Below, piece by piece: positions 9,005 to 16,973 of a stretch of DNA of 64,000 bases (within the stretch, counting starts at the first letter, position 1; each line of letters starts with the position of its first letter). Origin of the DNA: Pelagerythrobacter sp041912895 (GTDB lineage: Bacteria; Pseudomonadota; Alphaproteobacteria; Sphingomonadales; Sphingomonadaceae). Below the pieces are notes generated by a model. The model searched no databases. It was given only the letters and a program-made list of their open reading frames with translations, and was not told the DNA's origin. A program made the position numbers and the translations under genes. Location: NCBI RefSeq assembly GCF_041912895.1, contig NZ_JAYSGI010000001.1:930001-994000 (forward strand), written 5' to 3'.

Positions 9005-9745
9005 ATGCCAGCGACTCGCCTGTTCGACCGCGCCGTGGTGCGCCTTTCCCCACAGGATGAGGGCGAGGATGTCGCCGCGTTCCTGCAGGGCCTGCTCACC
9101 AACGACGTGTCCGGCCCGCTGCCCGCCTATGCCGCGCTGCTTTCGGCGCAGGGCAAGACGATGTTCGACCTGATCGTGTGGCCGGGCGATGCGGGAGAAT
9201 TGCTGCTCGATTGCGAAGCCGCACATGCCGCCGAACTGGTCAAGCGGCTGGCGCTCTATCGCCTGCGCCGCAAGATCGCGATCGCGGTGGACGATGACGT
9301 GGCGGTCCATTGGCGCCCGCATGTGGGCGATGGCGCCGCGTCCGACCCGCGCCTCGCCGATCTCGGGCAGCGCTGGCTCGCCCCCGCTTCGGCGGAAGAC
9401 GCGGCAGCGGACGACGCGTGGCGCGCGCACCGCCTCGCGCTCGGCGTGCCCGAAGGCGGCGAGGAGATGGGCGACGTGCTGTGGCTGGAAACCAACGCGA
9501 TCGAACTCAACGGCGTCAGCTTCGCCAAGGGCTGCTACGTCGGGCAGGAGAACACCGCGCGGATGAACTGGCGGCAGAAGGTCAACCGGCGGCTGGTGGT
9601 GGTGCCGCTCGACCGGTCGGACGAGAAACGGCGCAAGGCGGCCTATCCCGCGCTGGGGCTGGCGGTCGATCACCTGCGGGTGGACGCGATCGACCCGGCG
9701 TTGGCGCCCGCATGGATGGCGGCGGCCCTCAGCCCGACTGGCTAA
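9005..9745 (+). CDS. ygfZ: folate-binding Fe-S cluster assembly/repair protein YgfZ
   Basis: 246 residues. The defining motif KGCYVGQE is at 175-182, with the functional Cys at 177. The family resembles the T-protein of the glycine cleavage system, binds tetrahydrofolate, and supports certain iron-sulfur enzymes such as MiaB-type radical SAM proteins. It is transcribed divergently from pyrC, leaving about 190 bp for both promoters. The C-terminal region is shorter than in E. coli YgfZ, as is usual in alphaproteobacteria. Confidence 0.88.
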   Translation: MPATRLFDRAVVRLSPQDEGEDVAAFLQGLLTNDVSGPLPAYAALLSAQGKTMFDLIVWPGDAGELLLDCEAAHAAELVKRLALYRLRRKIAIAVDDDVAVHWRPHVGDGAASDPRLADLGQRWLAPASAEDAAADDAWRAHRLALGVPEGGEEMGDVLWLETNAIELNGVSFAKGCYVGQENTARMNWRQKVNRRLVVVPLDRSDEKRRKAAYPALGLAVDHLRVDAIDPALAPAWMAAALSPTG

Positions 9746-9755
9746 TAACGTAGGT

Positions 9756-10355
9756 TCAGCCCGGCTGGCTGACCAGCGCGATCGAGTTCAGCAGCATCCG
9801 CTCGGCGCGGTCGCGCGCGGCGGTGTCGGGCAGGTTGAGCGAGCGCGCGAGCACCGACCCGATCAGCGCATCGCCCATCGCCAGCAGCACGAGCGCCAGC
9901 GTATCTTCGTGGACATAGGTGGCCTCGCTGCCCGAGCCGCATCCGCCCGGCGCGATCTCGTCCACCAGCTGATGGATCGTCTCGACGATCGGCGACAGCG
10001 CATCCTCGTTACCGGTCAGGATCATCCAGCTCGCCAGCGCGCCCGCGCCTTCCTTGTCGAACGCGTCGAACGCCAGATCGACCACTTCGCGCGGCGAACC
10101 CAGCCCGGCCCGACTCGCCTGCACCGCCTGCTTGATGCTCTCGCACACCGTTTCGGCGAGGTGCCGCGCGAGTTCCTTCTGCAACCCCGAAGCCGATCCG
10201 AAATGATGCAGCAGGTTCGCATGGGTGCGGCCGATGCGCCCGGCGACGGCTTTCAGCGTCACCGCCTGCGGCCCCGATTCGATCAGCAGCGCTCGCGCCG
10301 CCTCCAGCGCCGAGCGGCGGCTCTCTTCCGGGCTCAGGCGCTTGCGGCTTGCCAT
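9756..10355 (-). CDS. TetR-family transcriptional regulator
   Basis: 199 residues. The N-terminal helix-turn-helix (about 14-55) includes LEAARALLIESGPQAVTLKAVA and IGRTHANLLHHFGS, the classic TetR pattern ending in the YYHF-like recognition helix. The C-terminal part is a helical ligand/dimer domain with no recognised signature. It is divergent from the first PF10118 gene, with 47 bp between starts. The best inverted-repeat operator is in front of the second PF10118 gene (11325-11345). Repression of that gene by this protein is an inference from position. Confidence 0.85.
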   Translation of the reverse strand: MASRKRLSPEESRRSALEAARALLIESGPQAVTLKAVAGRIGRTHANLLHHFGSASGLQKELARHLAETVCESIKQAVQASRAGLGSPREVVDLAFDAFDKEGAGALASWMILTGNEDALSPIVETIHQLVDEIAPGGCGSGSEATYVHEDTLALVLLAMGDALIGSVLARSLNLPDTAARDRAERMLLNSIALVSQPG

Positions 10356-10402
10356 GCGATTCCTTGAGACATAAAATGGTTAACAATCCGGGGGATCGAT
10401 CG

Positions 10403-11305
10403 ATGGGCTTAGAACGCGAAGCCGCCGCCGACAAGTTGCCGCTCACGTCGGGCAGCGCGACAGGCAGCGCGACTCCGGCGGATCATGCGCTCAATATCCG
10501 CGACCAGAAGTTCTGCCGCGGCGGAACCCCTGCGCGCTGGTGGCATTCGGGCGATCCGGTGGCGACCGCGTGGTACAACTCGGTTTCCGCCAGCCTGCCG
10601 CGCGGGGAGAAGTTCTTCATCCAGGTGATGAAGTACTACGACGACAAGGTTCCGCCGAAGATGGCCAAGGAACTGCGCGCCTTCACCCGCCAGGAATCGA
10701 ACCATGCGCGCGAGCACGTCGCGTTCAACAACCTCGCGCAGAGCCACGGTTACGACATCGAATCGATCGACAAGGGCATCGAGGAGATGCTCGCACTGAC
10801 CAAGGGGCGGCCGGTCGAGTTCAACCTGGCGATCACGATCGCGCTCGAACATTTCGCCGCCTCGATCAGCCACTGCCTGCTGACCGATCCGCGTTATCTG
10901 AAGGGCGTCGATCCCGAGATCGCCGAGATGTGGCGCTGGCACTCGATCGAGGAGATCGAGCACAAGGGCGTGACCTACGACGTGTGGCTCCACGCCACGC
11001 GCGAATGGTCGGCGTGGAAGCGTTACCGCGTGCGCGCGATGCTGACGCTGCTCATCACCCGACGGTACTACAACAACCGCGTGCGCGACGCGCTGGGCTT
11101 GATGCGGCAGGACGGGATCACCGGCGTGCGGGCCAGATGGCTGCTGTTCCGGCACCTGTGGTTGTCGCCCGGGATGATGCGGCGCATGTTCCCCGAATGG
11201 GCGAAAATCCTCCTGCCCGGCTTTCACCCCTGGAAGCAGGACGATCGCGCGCTGATCCGCAAGTTCGACAGCCCCTATGCCGACGCGGTGATGCCGGCCG
11301 AATAG
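10403..11305 (+). CDS. PF10118 putative metal-dependent hydrolase, copy 1
   Basis: 300 residues. The family is annotated as predicted metal-dependent hydrolase, but its function is unproven. Conserved acidic/His clusters are visible: E98 and H101/H105 in RQESNHAREH, E149-H150 in ALEHF, and H180, E183-E184 and H187 in WRWHSIEEIEHKG. The E-x2-H spacings across helical segments resemble a ferritin-like di-iron site more than a classic hydrolase. The C-terminus is a basic helical region. ATG 10403 was preferred over 10376 because GGGGG lies eight bases before it. It has clear similarity to the next gene, suggesting tandem duplication. Confidence 0.75.
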   Translation: MGLEREAAADKLPLTSGSATGSATPADHALNIRDQKFCRGGTPARWWHSGDPVATAWYNSVSASLPRGEKFFIQVMKYYDDKVPPKMAKELRAFTRQESNHAREHVAFNNLAQSHGYDIESIDKGIEEMLALTKGRPVEFNLAITIALEHFAASISHCLLTDPRYLKGVDPEIAEMWRWHSIEEIEHKGVTYDVWLHATREWSAWKRYRVRAMLTLLITRRYYNNRVRDALGLMRQDGITGVRARWLLFRHLWLSPGMMRRMFPEWAKILLPGFHPWKQDDRALIRKFDSPYADAVMPAE

Positions 11306-11314
11306 CGCGTCCTA

Positions 11315-11345
11315 TTGACAACGATGTAAGTAATCGATACTTACA
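11315..11345 (+). promoter_or_regulatory. TTGACA promoter with inverted-repeat operator before PF10118 copy 2
   Basis: A consensus -35 TTGACA lies at 11315-11320. The 8-base arms TGTAAGTA (11325-11332) and TACTTACA (11338-11345) form a perfect inverted repeat around a 5-base centre. A third near-copy of the half-site, TGTCAGTA, follows at about 11350-11357. The repeat covers the spacer and -10 region, as expected for a repressor site of TetR type. No such repeat is visible in front of the regulator itself. Confidence 0.7.
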
Positions 11346-11373
11346 AGGCTGTCAGTAACATGCAGAGCGAATC

Positions 11374-12249
11374 ATGAACGCCCAGACCATCGCCTTCGAC
11401 CGCGCCGCTGCGGTGCCCACGCCGGGCGATCTCACGATCACCGTACGCGACGAGCGCTTCAACCGCGGCTCTGCGCCCAGTCGCTGGTGGGCGGGCGATG
11501 CGTTCGGCACCGCCTGGCACAACGCGCTGTCGGCGACCTTCCCGCGCGGCGAGGCGTTCTTCATCGAAGCGGTGAAAGCGCACCGCGAAGGTGCCGATCC
11601 GCGGCTCGAGGCCGAAATCCGCGCCTTCGTGCGCCAGGAAATCAACCACACCCGCGAGCACATCGCGTTCAACAAGCTGGCCGAGAACGCCGGCTACGAC
11701 ATCAAGGCGATTGACGAGCGCGTTCGCGAGATGCTCGAGCTGACCAAGGGGCGGCCCGAGATCCTCAACCTCGCCGCGACGATGGCGCTTGAGCACTACA
11801 CCGCGATGATGGCGCACGAATTCCTCGCCAACCCGAAGCATTTCGCCAAGGCCGATCCCGAGGTCCGCGACATGTGGCGCTGGCACGCGGTCGAGGAAAT
11901 CGAGCACAAGGGCGTCGCCTACGACACCTGGAACCACGCCACCCGCGACTGGACGCCGTGGCGGCGCTGGAAGGTGCGCAGCCTGATGATGCTGATCGTC
12001 ACCGGGCGCTTCTTCACCCACCGCTGGGAGGATTCGCTGAACCTCCTCGCGCAGGATGGGATCACCGGCTGGAAGGCGCGCTGGGGCCTGTTCAAGTACC
12101 TCACCGTGACCCCCGGCGTGGTGCGGCGGATCGTGCCGGCGTGGCTCTCGTACTTCAAGCCGGGCTTCCACCCGTGGGATCACGACGACCGCGAATTGAT
12201 CGGGCTCTATGAGAGCGAATTCGAGGACGCGCTGCTTCCGGCGGAATAA
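11374..12249 (+). CDS. PF10118 putative metal-dependent hydrolase, copy 2
   Basis: 291 residues, collinear with the preceding gene and sharing its motifs: RQEINHTREHIAFNKL, ALEHYTAMMAH, WRWHAVEEIEHKGVAYD and LAQDGITG. The same E-x2-H metal-ligand pattern is intact, so both copies are probably active. The C-terminal end FHPWDHDDRELI also parallels FHPWKQDDRALI of copy 1. The start ATG at 11374 is 28 bp after the operator. The two paralogues keep a different N-terminus and their divergence is substantial, so the duplication is not recent. Confidence 0.75.
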   Translation: MNAQTIAFDRAAAVPTPGDLTITVRDERFNRGSAPSRWWAGDAFGTAWHNALSATFPRGEAFFIEAVKAHREGADPRLEAEIRAFVRQEINHTREHIAFNKLAENAGYDIKAIDERVREMLELTKGRPEILNLAATMALEHYTAMMAHEFLANPKHFAKADPEVRDMWRWHAVEEIEHKGVAYDTWNHATRDWTPWRRWKVRSLMMLIVTGRFFTHRWEDSLNLLAQDGITGWKARWGLFKYLTVTPGVVRRIVPAWLSYFKPGFHPWDHDDRELIGLYESEFEDALLPAE

Positions 12250-12276
12250 CCGGAACGAGCCCCGGCTCGTACTATG

Positions 12277-12810
12277 TCACGCCGCGCGCATGTCCGGCTC
12301 CGCCTCGCCTTCCAGATCGAGCGCATATTCGGCCGCCAGGGCCGTTTCGCCCCGCCCGCAGCTATGCCGCGCGCGCACCGCGCCGGTGGGCACGAAGCCG
12401 AGCTTACGCAGCACGCGCCCCGAGGCCGGGTTGTCGAGGAAGTGCCCGGCGGCGATCCGGCGATGGCCGAGCATGCGCGCCACGTCGAGCGCCGCGCGGC
12501 CTGCCTCGGTCGCGTAGCCGCGCCCCCAATGGCGCCGGGCGATCCAGTATCCCAGTTCGACCTCGTTCTCATGCAGGTCGATCCCGATGCCGCCGATCAC
12601 CGCCGCGTCATACGCGCGCGCGATCAGGAAGCGCGGAAAACGCGGGCTTACCGGCAGCGCCACGAAGTCGTGCGCGTGTTCGGCGGTGTAGGGCCAGGGC
12701 GCGCTGGCGAGATTGCGGACCACCCCCTCGTCGGCAATCCCGCCGAAAACGTGCTTCCAGTCTTCGGGCCACGGGGGTCTCAGCAACAGTCTTTCGCTGC
12801 GATGGAACAC
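12277..12810 (-). CDS. GNAT N-acetyltransferase (RimJ/RimL-like)
   Basis: 177 residues. The start SERLLLRPPWPEDW and the acetyl-CoA motif ARRHWGRGYATEAGRAAL, followed by the NPASGRVLRKLGF strand-helix, are typical of PF13302 acetyltransferases that act on protein N-termini, ribosomal proteins or small amines. The substrate cannot be read from sequence. The start is GTG at 12810, with AGAGGAGAG about seven bases upstream. A terminator-like hairpin separates it from rpmA, so it probably has its own promoter. Confidence 0.85.
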   Translation of the reverse strand: MFHRSERLLLRPPWPEDWKHVFGGIADEGVVRNLASAPWPYTAEHAHDFVALPVSPRFPRFLIARAYDAAVIGGIGIDLHENEVELGYWIARRHWGRGYATEAGRAALDVARMLGHRRIAAGHFLDNPASGRVLRKLGFVPTGAVRARHSCGRGETALAAEYALDLEGEAEPDMRAA

Positions 12811-12915
12811 GGCGGTTCTCTCCTCTTCGCCCCGCCCGCCGCCGCACTAGAGGCGATGCGTGACACTTGCATGGCGGCGAAAGAATATTTCGCCGATCGG
12901 AGAGGGAGAAACGAC

Positions 12916-12964
12916 AAGAGGGAGACGGGCCCCCTGATTCACAGGATGGCCCCATCTCCCTCTT
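12916..12964 (-). terminator. hairpin after rpmA, likely terminator
   Basis: The outer arms AAGAGGGAGA (12916-12925) and TCTCCCTCTT (12955-12964) pair perfectly, and inner G/C bases extend the stem with one bulge to a small loop around ATTCA. It lies 66 bp beyond the rpmA stop, reading on the minus strand. No long T tract follows. Confidence 0.55.
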
Positions 12965-13030
12965 CGTCTGCCGGTCGTTACCCCGGCTGGGACCGTCCCG
13001 TGTGGACGACCCCGTTATCGGATCGTCCGG

Positions 13031-13300
13031 TTATTCGGCGGCTTCCGCGAACATGTCGACCGACACGTATTTGCGGCCGAGCTTGCCCTTGTGGAATCGC
13101 ACGACGCCTTCGCTGAGCGCGAACAACGTGTGATCCTTGCCCATCCCGACGTTGGTGCCCGGATAGAACTTGGTCCCGCGCTGGCGCACGATAATGTTGC
13201 CCGCGAGCACGCCCTGGCTGCCGAACTTCTTCACGCCGAGGCGACGGCCGGCCGAATCGCGACCGTTGCGCGACGAACCGCCTGCTTTCTTATGTGCCAT
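13031..13300 (-). CDS. rpmA: 50S ribosomal protein L27
   Basis: 89 residues, full length. The N-terminus AHKKAGGSSRNGRDSAGRRLG is the L27 tail that reaches toward the peptidyl-transferase centre; no N-terminal cleavable extension of the Firmicute type is present. The body (GSQGVLAGNIIVRQRGTKFYPG and FALSEGVVRF) is canonical. It lies 12 bp after rplU and forms the usual rplU-rpmA operon. The obgE gene that often follows is absent. Confidence 0.97.
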   Translation of the reverse strand: MAHKKAGGSSRNGRDSAGRRLGVKKFGSQGVLAGNIIVRQRGTKFYPGTNVGMGKDHTLFALSEGVVRFHKGKLGRKYVSVDMFAEAAE

Positions 13301-13312
13301 CGTTCGTGGTCC

Positions 13313-13852
13313 TTACTTCTTGGCGTCGGTTTTCTTGGCTGCGGCCTTCTTCGCCGGAGCCTTCTTCGCGGGGGCGGCCTCGGTGGCGCCTTCCTTCTTC
13401 GGCGCGGCCTTCTTGGCGACCGGCTTGTCGGCGTCCGCCTTCTTGGCCGGGGCCTTCTTGGGAGCGGCCTTCGCCTCTTCCTTCGCCGGAGCGGCCTTGG
13501 CCTCGTCCTGCTTCGGAGCCGGCTTGGCCGCTTCCTTCTTCGGCGCGGCCTTCGAATCGCCCACCGCGGTGATGCGCAGCAGGGTCAGCTGCTGGCGGTG
13601 GCCGTTTTTGCGGCGATAGTTGTGGCGGCGGCGCTTCTTGAAGACGACGACCTTCTCGCCCTTCGCCTGCGCGATGATCTCGGCCGAAACCGAAACCTTG
13701 CCGGCGTCGGCCATCTTGTCGCCCTCGCCGGCGAGCAGGACGTCGCCCAGCGTCACCGTGTCGCCGGCTTCGCCAGCGAGCTTTTCGACCGCGATCTTGT
13801 CTCCGGCGGCAACCCGGTATTGCTTGCCGCCCGTGCGCACTACTGCGAACAT
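13313..13852 (-). CDS. rplU: 50S ribosomal protein L21 with long Ala/Lys/Pro tail
   Basis: 179 residues. Residues 1-100 are a normal L21 (FAVVRTGGKQYRVAAGD, FKKRRRHNYRRKNGHRQ). The remaining ~80 residues are a low-complexity tail of AAPKKEAAKPAPK-type repeats resembling histone H1 tails; E. coli L21 stops near 103. The tail is strongly basic with interspersed acidic residues and probably lies on the ribosome surface or contacts nucleic acid. ATG 13852 matches the family start; an ATG five codons earlier is less likely. Tails of this kind are known on L21 in related bacteria, as far as I recall. Confidence 0.95.
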   Translation of the reverse strand: MFAVVRTGGKQYRVAAGDKIAVEKLAGEAGDTVTLGDVLLAGEGDKMADAGKVSVSAEIIAQAKGEKVVVFKKRRRHNYRRKNGHRQQLTLLRITAVGDSKAAPKKEAAKPAPKQDEAKAAPAKEEAKAAPKKAPAKKADADKPVAKKAAPKKEGATEAAPAKKAPAKKAAAKKTDAKK

Positions 13853-14053
13853 GGTGGTTACTTCCAATCTCGTTGTTTATGCCCCCGCCTCATGGAACGG
13901 ACCTCGGGGAAGGGGCGCGTCCGATGCGCCGCCGCTGGCGGGCCCCGGAAAGATGGGTGCCGTTAAGGGAACCGGGGCACCAAGTCAACGGCGGATTGGC
14001 CTTTGCGCGCCGCATCTGGCGCGGTGCGCGGCGCGTGCTATGAGCCTTGGCGA

Positions 14054-14566
14054 ATGACGCACGCCTTGCTCCGTATCGCACCGCTGCTGCTCGCCGCCCC
14101 ACTCGTCGCCTGCGCCGGTGGGGGCGGGGGCGATTACCCGTCGCTCGCGATCCGCGACGCCGAACGGGTCGAGGGCAGTTTCGAAGCCGCCGCACCGTCC
14201 GAAGCGCCGCCAGCGCCTGCGCCGCCGAGCGCGGACCTGCTCGAACGGCTCGCCCAGCTCGAGACGGCGGCGAGCGATGCGCACCGCGCCTTCATGGAGG
14301 CCGCACCGGGCGCGCGGCGCGCCGTCACCGCGGCGCGAGGCGCAGGCGTGGAGAGCGATCGCTATGCCGAGGCGCAAGTGGCGCTGGCCGACCTCGATTC
14401 GCACCGCAGCCGGGCCGCTGTGGCGCTGGGCGATCTCGACCTGCTGTTCGCCGACGCGACCTTGGCGTTCGCCACGCGAGAGCCGATCGCGGCCGCGCGC
14501 GCTGAGATCACCGGGATGGTCGCGGAAGAAGACGCGGTGCTCGCCGAACTGCGCGGGGCGCTCTGA
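14054..14566 (+). CDS. putative lipoprotein of unknown function
   Basis: 170 residues. A hydrophobic N-terminus ends in APLVACAGG, a lipobox with Cys near residue 20. The rest is Ala-rich and predicted helical (for example LLERLAQLETAASDAHRAFMEA and ALGDLDLLFADATLAFATRE), so it may form a helical bundle or coiled coil in the periplasm. No family is recognised. The stop is directly next to the stop of moaE on the other strand. ATG 14054 was chosen because the lipobox then falls at the normal distance. Confidence 0.6.
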   Translation: MTHALLRIAPLLLAAPLVACAGGGGGDYPSLAIRDAERVEGSFEAAAPSEAPPAPAPPSADLLERLAQLETAASDAHRAFMEAAPGARRAVTAARGAGVESDRYAEAQVALADLDSHRSRAAVALGDLDLLFADATLAFATREPIAAARAEITGMVAEEDAVLAELRGAL

Positions 14567-14567
14567 C

Positions 14568-15011
14568 CTAGCGCCAGCGGGCGAGATCACGCCGATCTTC
14601 GTCGCGCGGTTCGATCCAATGCCAGCCATCGGCGCGCTGCTCGCGTTTCCAGAACCAGGCAGCGGATTTCAGATGATCCATGCAGAGATCGACTGCCTCG
14701 AACGCAGGCCGGCGATGGCGCGCGGCGGCGGAAACGCACACGATCGGCTCGCCGGGGCGGAGCACACCGACGCGGTGCGCCATCAGCAGGCCCATCAGAC
14801 CGAATCGAGCGATCGCCTCGTCGGCCAGCGCTTCCATGCCGGGCAGCGTGAGCGGGGCGTAGTGCTGCAATTCGAGCGCCTCCACCCCGCCCCCGCCGCG
14901 CACCTCGCCGACGAAGGTGCAGACGCCGCCGAGGCCGGGATTGGCCTGCGTGAACGGGCCGATCAGCGCGCCGGGCGCGAAGGGCCGGTCGAGCAGGCGG
15001 ATATCGCGCAT
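14568..15011 (-). CDS. moaE: molybdopterin synthase catalytic subunit
   Basis: 147 residues. MoaE transfers sulfur from thiocarboxylated MoaD to precursor Z (cPMP) to make molybdopterin. Family marks: GGVCTFVGEVRG near the N-terminus, HYAPLTLPGMEALADEA, HRVGVLRPGEPIVCVSAAARHR and the catalytic-lysine region MDHLKSAAWFWKRE. The start at 15011 is 4 bp after the moaD stop, so the pair is coupled and made in concert. It is the last gene of the moaA-moaD-moaE unit. Confidence 0.93.
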   Translation of the reverse strand: MRDIRLLDRPFAPGALIGPFTQANPGLGGVCTFVGEVRGGGGVEALELQHYAPLTLPGMEALADEAIARFGLMGLLMAHRVGVLRPGEPIVCVSAAARHRRPAFEAVDLCMDHLKSAAWFWKREQRADGWHWIEPRDEDRRDLARWR

Positions 15012-15015
15012 CGCG

Positions 15016-15258
15016 CTAGCCCCCGCTGACGGGCGGCAGGAAGGCCACTTCGCTGCCCTCACCCGCCTGCAAGTCGCGCTTGTCGGGCAGCAGCACGCCA
15101 TCGACGGCGACCCGCACATCGTCCGCTCCGATCGCCTCGCGCATAGCGGGATCGAGCCGGGCGCAAAGCCTCGCCCAGTCGAGCGGGCCGGACACGGCGA
15201 GCGCGTGCTCGCCCTCCCCCGCAAGATCGGCGAGCTTGCCGAGAAAGACCAGCTTCAC
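15016..15258 (-). CDS. moaD: molybdopterin synthase sulfur carrier subunit
   Basis: 80 residues with a ubiquitin-like fold, ending PPVSGG. The terminal Gly-Gly is adenylated and thiocarboxylated so that MoaD can donate sulfur through MoaE. The start is GTG at 15258, which shares bases with the moaA stop (GTGA junction). Length and the C-terminal diglycine are exactly as expected. No moaC, moeB or mogA is in view. Confidence 0.92.
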   Translation of the reverse strand: MKLVFLGKLADLAGEGEHALAVSGPLDWARLCARLDPAMREAIGADDVRVAVDGVLLPDKRDLQAGEGSEVAFLPPVSGG

Positions 15259-16259
15259 CCGCCGGTGACCGACATGTGGCGCGGCTGCGCGGGCGTCGCG
15301 CCGGGCGCATCGAAGGCGAAGGCATGGCGCGCGGGCTTGATCCGCATCGCGGTGTCGAGCGCGGTATCCAGCGCCGTCTCGGGATCGTCGGACCGCAGCG
15401 CCGCGCGCAGGTCGACCCGTTCGGCACCGCCGAGGCACGGGTAGAGCTGGCCCGTCGCGGTGACCCGCAAACGGTTGCAACCCTCGCAGAAGTTGTCGCT
15501 GAGCGGCGTGATGAAGCCGATCCGGCCGCCGGTTTCGGTACTATCGAAATAGCGCGCGGGGCCGCCGGTGCGGTGGTTCGAAGGCGTCAGTTGCCAACGG
15601 CGTTCGAGCGCGGCGCGGACTTGCGCGAGCGGAAGATAGCGGTCGAAGCGATCTTCCTCGACATCGCCCAGCGGCATCAGCTCGATCAGCGTGATCGCGT
15701 GGCCCTGCTCGTGCGCCCATGCGATCAGCGCGGGCAGCTCATGCTCGTTGATCCCGCGCAGCGCGACGGTGTTGATCTTGATCGCGATCCCGGCCGCCTG
15801 CGCGGCGGAAATGCCTTCGAGCACGTCGTCCAGCCGGTCGCGCCGCGCCAGCCGGGCGAAGGTCTCGCGGTCCAGCGTATCGAGCGAGACGTTGATCCGC
15901 CGCACGCCCGCCGCGGCCAGCGCGTCGGCATGGGTGGCAAGCTGGAGGCCGTTGGTGGTGAGCGTCAGTTCGTCGAGCCCATCCCCCAACCGGCGGCCGA
16001 GCCCGCGCACGAGATCGAGCACGTCGCGCCGCACTAGCGGTTCGCCGCCGGTCAGCCGGATGCGCCGCACCCCGCGCGCGATGAATCCGTTCGCCAGCCG
16101 ATGGAGTTCGTCGAGGTCGAGCAAATCCTTGCGCGGCAGGAACGTCATCCGCTCGGGCATGCAATAGGTGCAGCGCAAATCGCAGCGGTCGGTCACCGAT
16201 AGCCGCAGGTAGTCGATCCGGCGGCAATGAGCGTCGATCAGGGGTGCATGGGCATCCAT
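15255..16259 (-). CDS. moaA: GTP 3',8-cyclase (radical SAM)
   Basis: 334 residues. It makes 3',8-cyclo-7,8-dihydro-GTP, the first step of molybdenum cofactor synthesis, together with MoaC. The radical SAM cluster ligands are C26, C30 and C33 (CDLRCTYC), with the SAM-binding TGGEPL at 70-75. The second 4Fe-4S cluster is bound by CEGCNRLRVTATGQLYPC in the C-terminal part. The C-terminus ends in Gly-Gly, which in MoaA is needed for activity. It overlaps moaD by four bases; the start ATG is at 16259, with the next upstream gene ending at 16264. Confidence 0.96.
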   Translation of the reverse strand: MDAHAPLIDAHCRRIDYLRLSVTDRCDLRCTYCMPERMTFLPRKDLLDLDELHRLANGFIARGVRRIRLTGGEPLVRRDVLDLVRGLGRRLGDGLDELTLTTNGLQLATHADALAAAGVRRINVSLDTLDRETFARLARRDRLDDVLEGISAAQAAGIAIKINTVALRGINEHELPALIAWAHEQGHAITLIELMPLGDVEEDRFDRYLPLAQVRAALERRWQLTPSNHRTGGPARYFDSTETGGRIGFITPLSDNFCEGCNRLRVTATGQLYPCLGGAERVDLRAALRSDDPETALDTALDTAMRIKPARHAFAFDAPGATPAQPRHMSVTGG

Positions 16260-16263
16260 CGCG

Positions 16264-16593
16264 CTATTGTGCCGGATTTCCCGCCGCTTGGCTATCGAGC
16301 GACAGGTATTGCCCCGTCACCCCCGGGGCTGCGGCGAGATAACCCGCCGCCGCATCGATCGCCTCGCCCTCGCCCGCAACGCCATTGATGCGCCGGGGGG
16401 CGTACTTGCGCGCGAGCCCGGCAACCATCGCGAGTCGCCACATGCGGTGCGTGTGATCGGCGGGCGCGAAGGCGAGCGTGACGTCGTCTCCGGCGTCCAG
16501 CGCTTCCTCGGCGTAGGGCAACCAGTGCTGGTCGAACACGCTCGCGGCGGCGAGCGGATCGGCGGGCAGATCGTCGATCGCGATCACTTTCAT
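16264..16593 (-). CDS. small Rossmann-like protein of unknown function
   Basis: 109 residues. It begins with MKVIAIDDLPADPLAAASVF and ends with GYLAAAPGVTGQYLSLDSQ. The C-terminal part resembles the last third of short-chain dehydrogenases (the VTGQ segment before the final strand), but there is no TGxxxGIG loop and no YxxxK catalytic pair. It therefore cannot be a working dehydrogenase by itself and may be a relict or a nucleotide-binding scaffold. Its ATG overlaps the folB stop (ATGA), which implies translational coupling to folate synthesis. I do not assign a function. Confidence 0.6.
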   Translation of the reverse strand: MKVIAIDDLPADPLAAASVFDQHWLPYAEEALDAGDDVTLAFAPADHTHRMWRLAMVAGLARKYAPRRINGVAGEGEAIDAAAGYLAAAPGVTGQYLSLDSQAAGNPAQ

Positions 16594-16964
16594 TCGCGGC
16601 GCTCGCGGGTGAGCGTCACGCCGATCTTCTCGTTCGCCTCGGCGATGGCGAGCTTGACGATCTTGACCGTCACCGCCTCCACCCGATCATCCTGCAGGAA
16701 CAGCGTCTCGCAGATATGGTCGGCAACCGCCTCGATCAGCTTGAAGTGGACGCCGGGCGGCAGCGCCTCGGTCGCGGCGAACTTCAGGTCCATGTAGTTT
16801 TTGCTCGCCTCGAGCGGGGTGTCGGGCGTGTAGCGTTCGGCGCACTTGAGACGCGCCCGGATCGCGATCCGCAACGGCTGCGGCTTGCCGGTTTCCTCAG
16901 AATAGATGCCGGTGAGGACATCGTGTTCGAGATCGGCGACTTCGAGGATCAGCGAATCGGCCAT
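16590..16964 (-). CDS. folB: dihydroneopterin aldolase family protein
   Basis: 124 residues, the size of FolB. This tunnelling-fold enzyme splits dihydroneopterin to hydroxymethyl-dihydropterin and glycolaldehyde in folate synthesis. Visible traits: VLTGIYSEETGKPQPLRIAIRA near the start, the conserved YMDLK segment, FKLIEAVADHICETLF (the Glu of this helix is the usual pterin anchor) and VKIVKLAIAEANEKIGV at the end. The catalytic Lys position of E. coli FolB appears as the K in VKLAI-type context, which I cannot verify without alignment. It lies 9 bp from the methyltransferase stop and overlaps the small Rossmann-like gene. Confidence 0.8.
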   Translation of the reverse strand: MADSLILEVADLEHDVLTGIYSEETGKPQPLRIAIRARLKCAERYTPDTPLEASKNYMDLKFAATEALPPGVHFKLIEAVADHICETLFLQDDRVEAVTVKIVKLAIAEANEKIGVTLTRERRE

Positions 16965-16973
16965 GTGCGCCGC

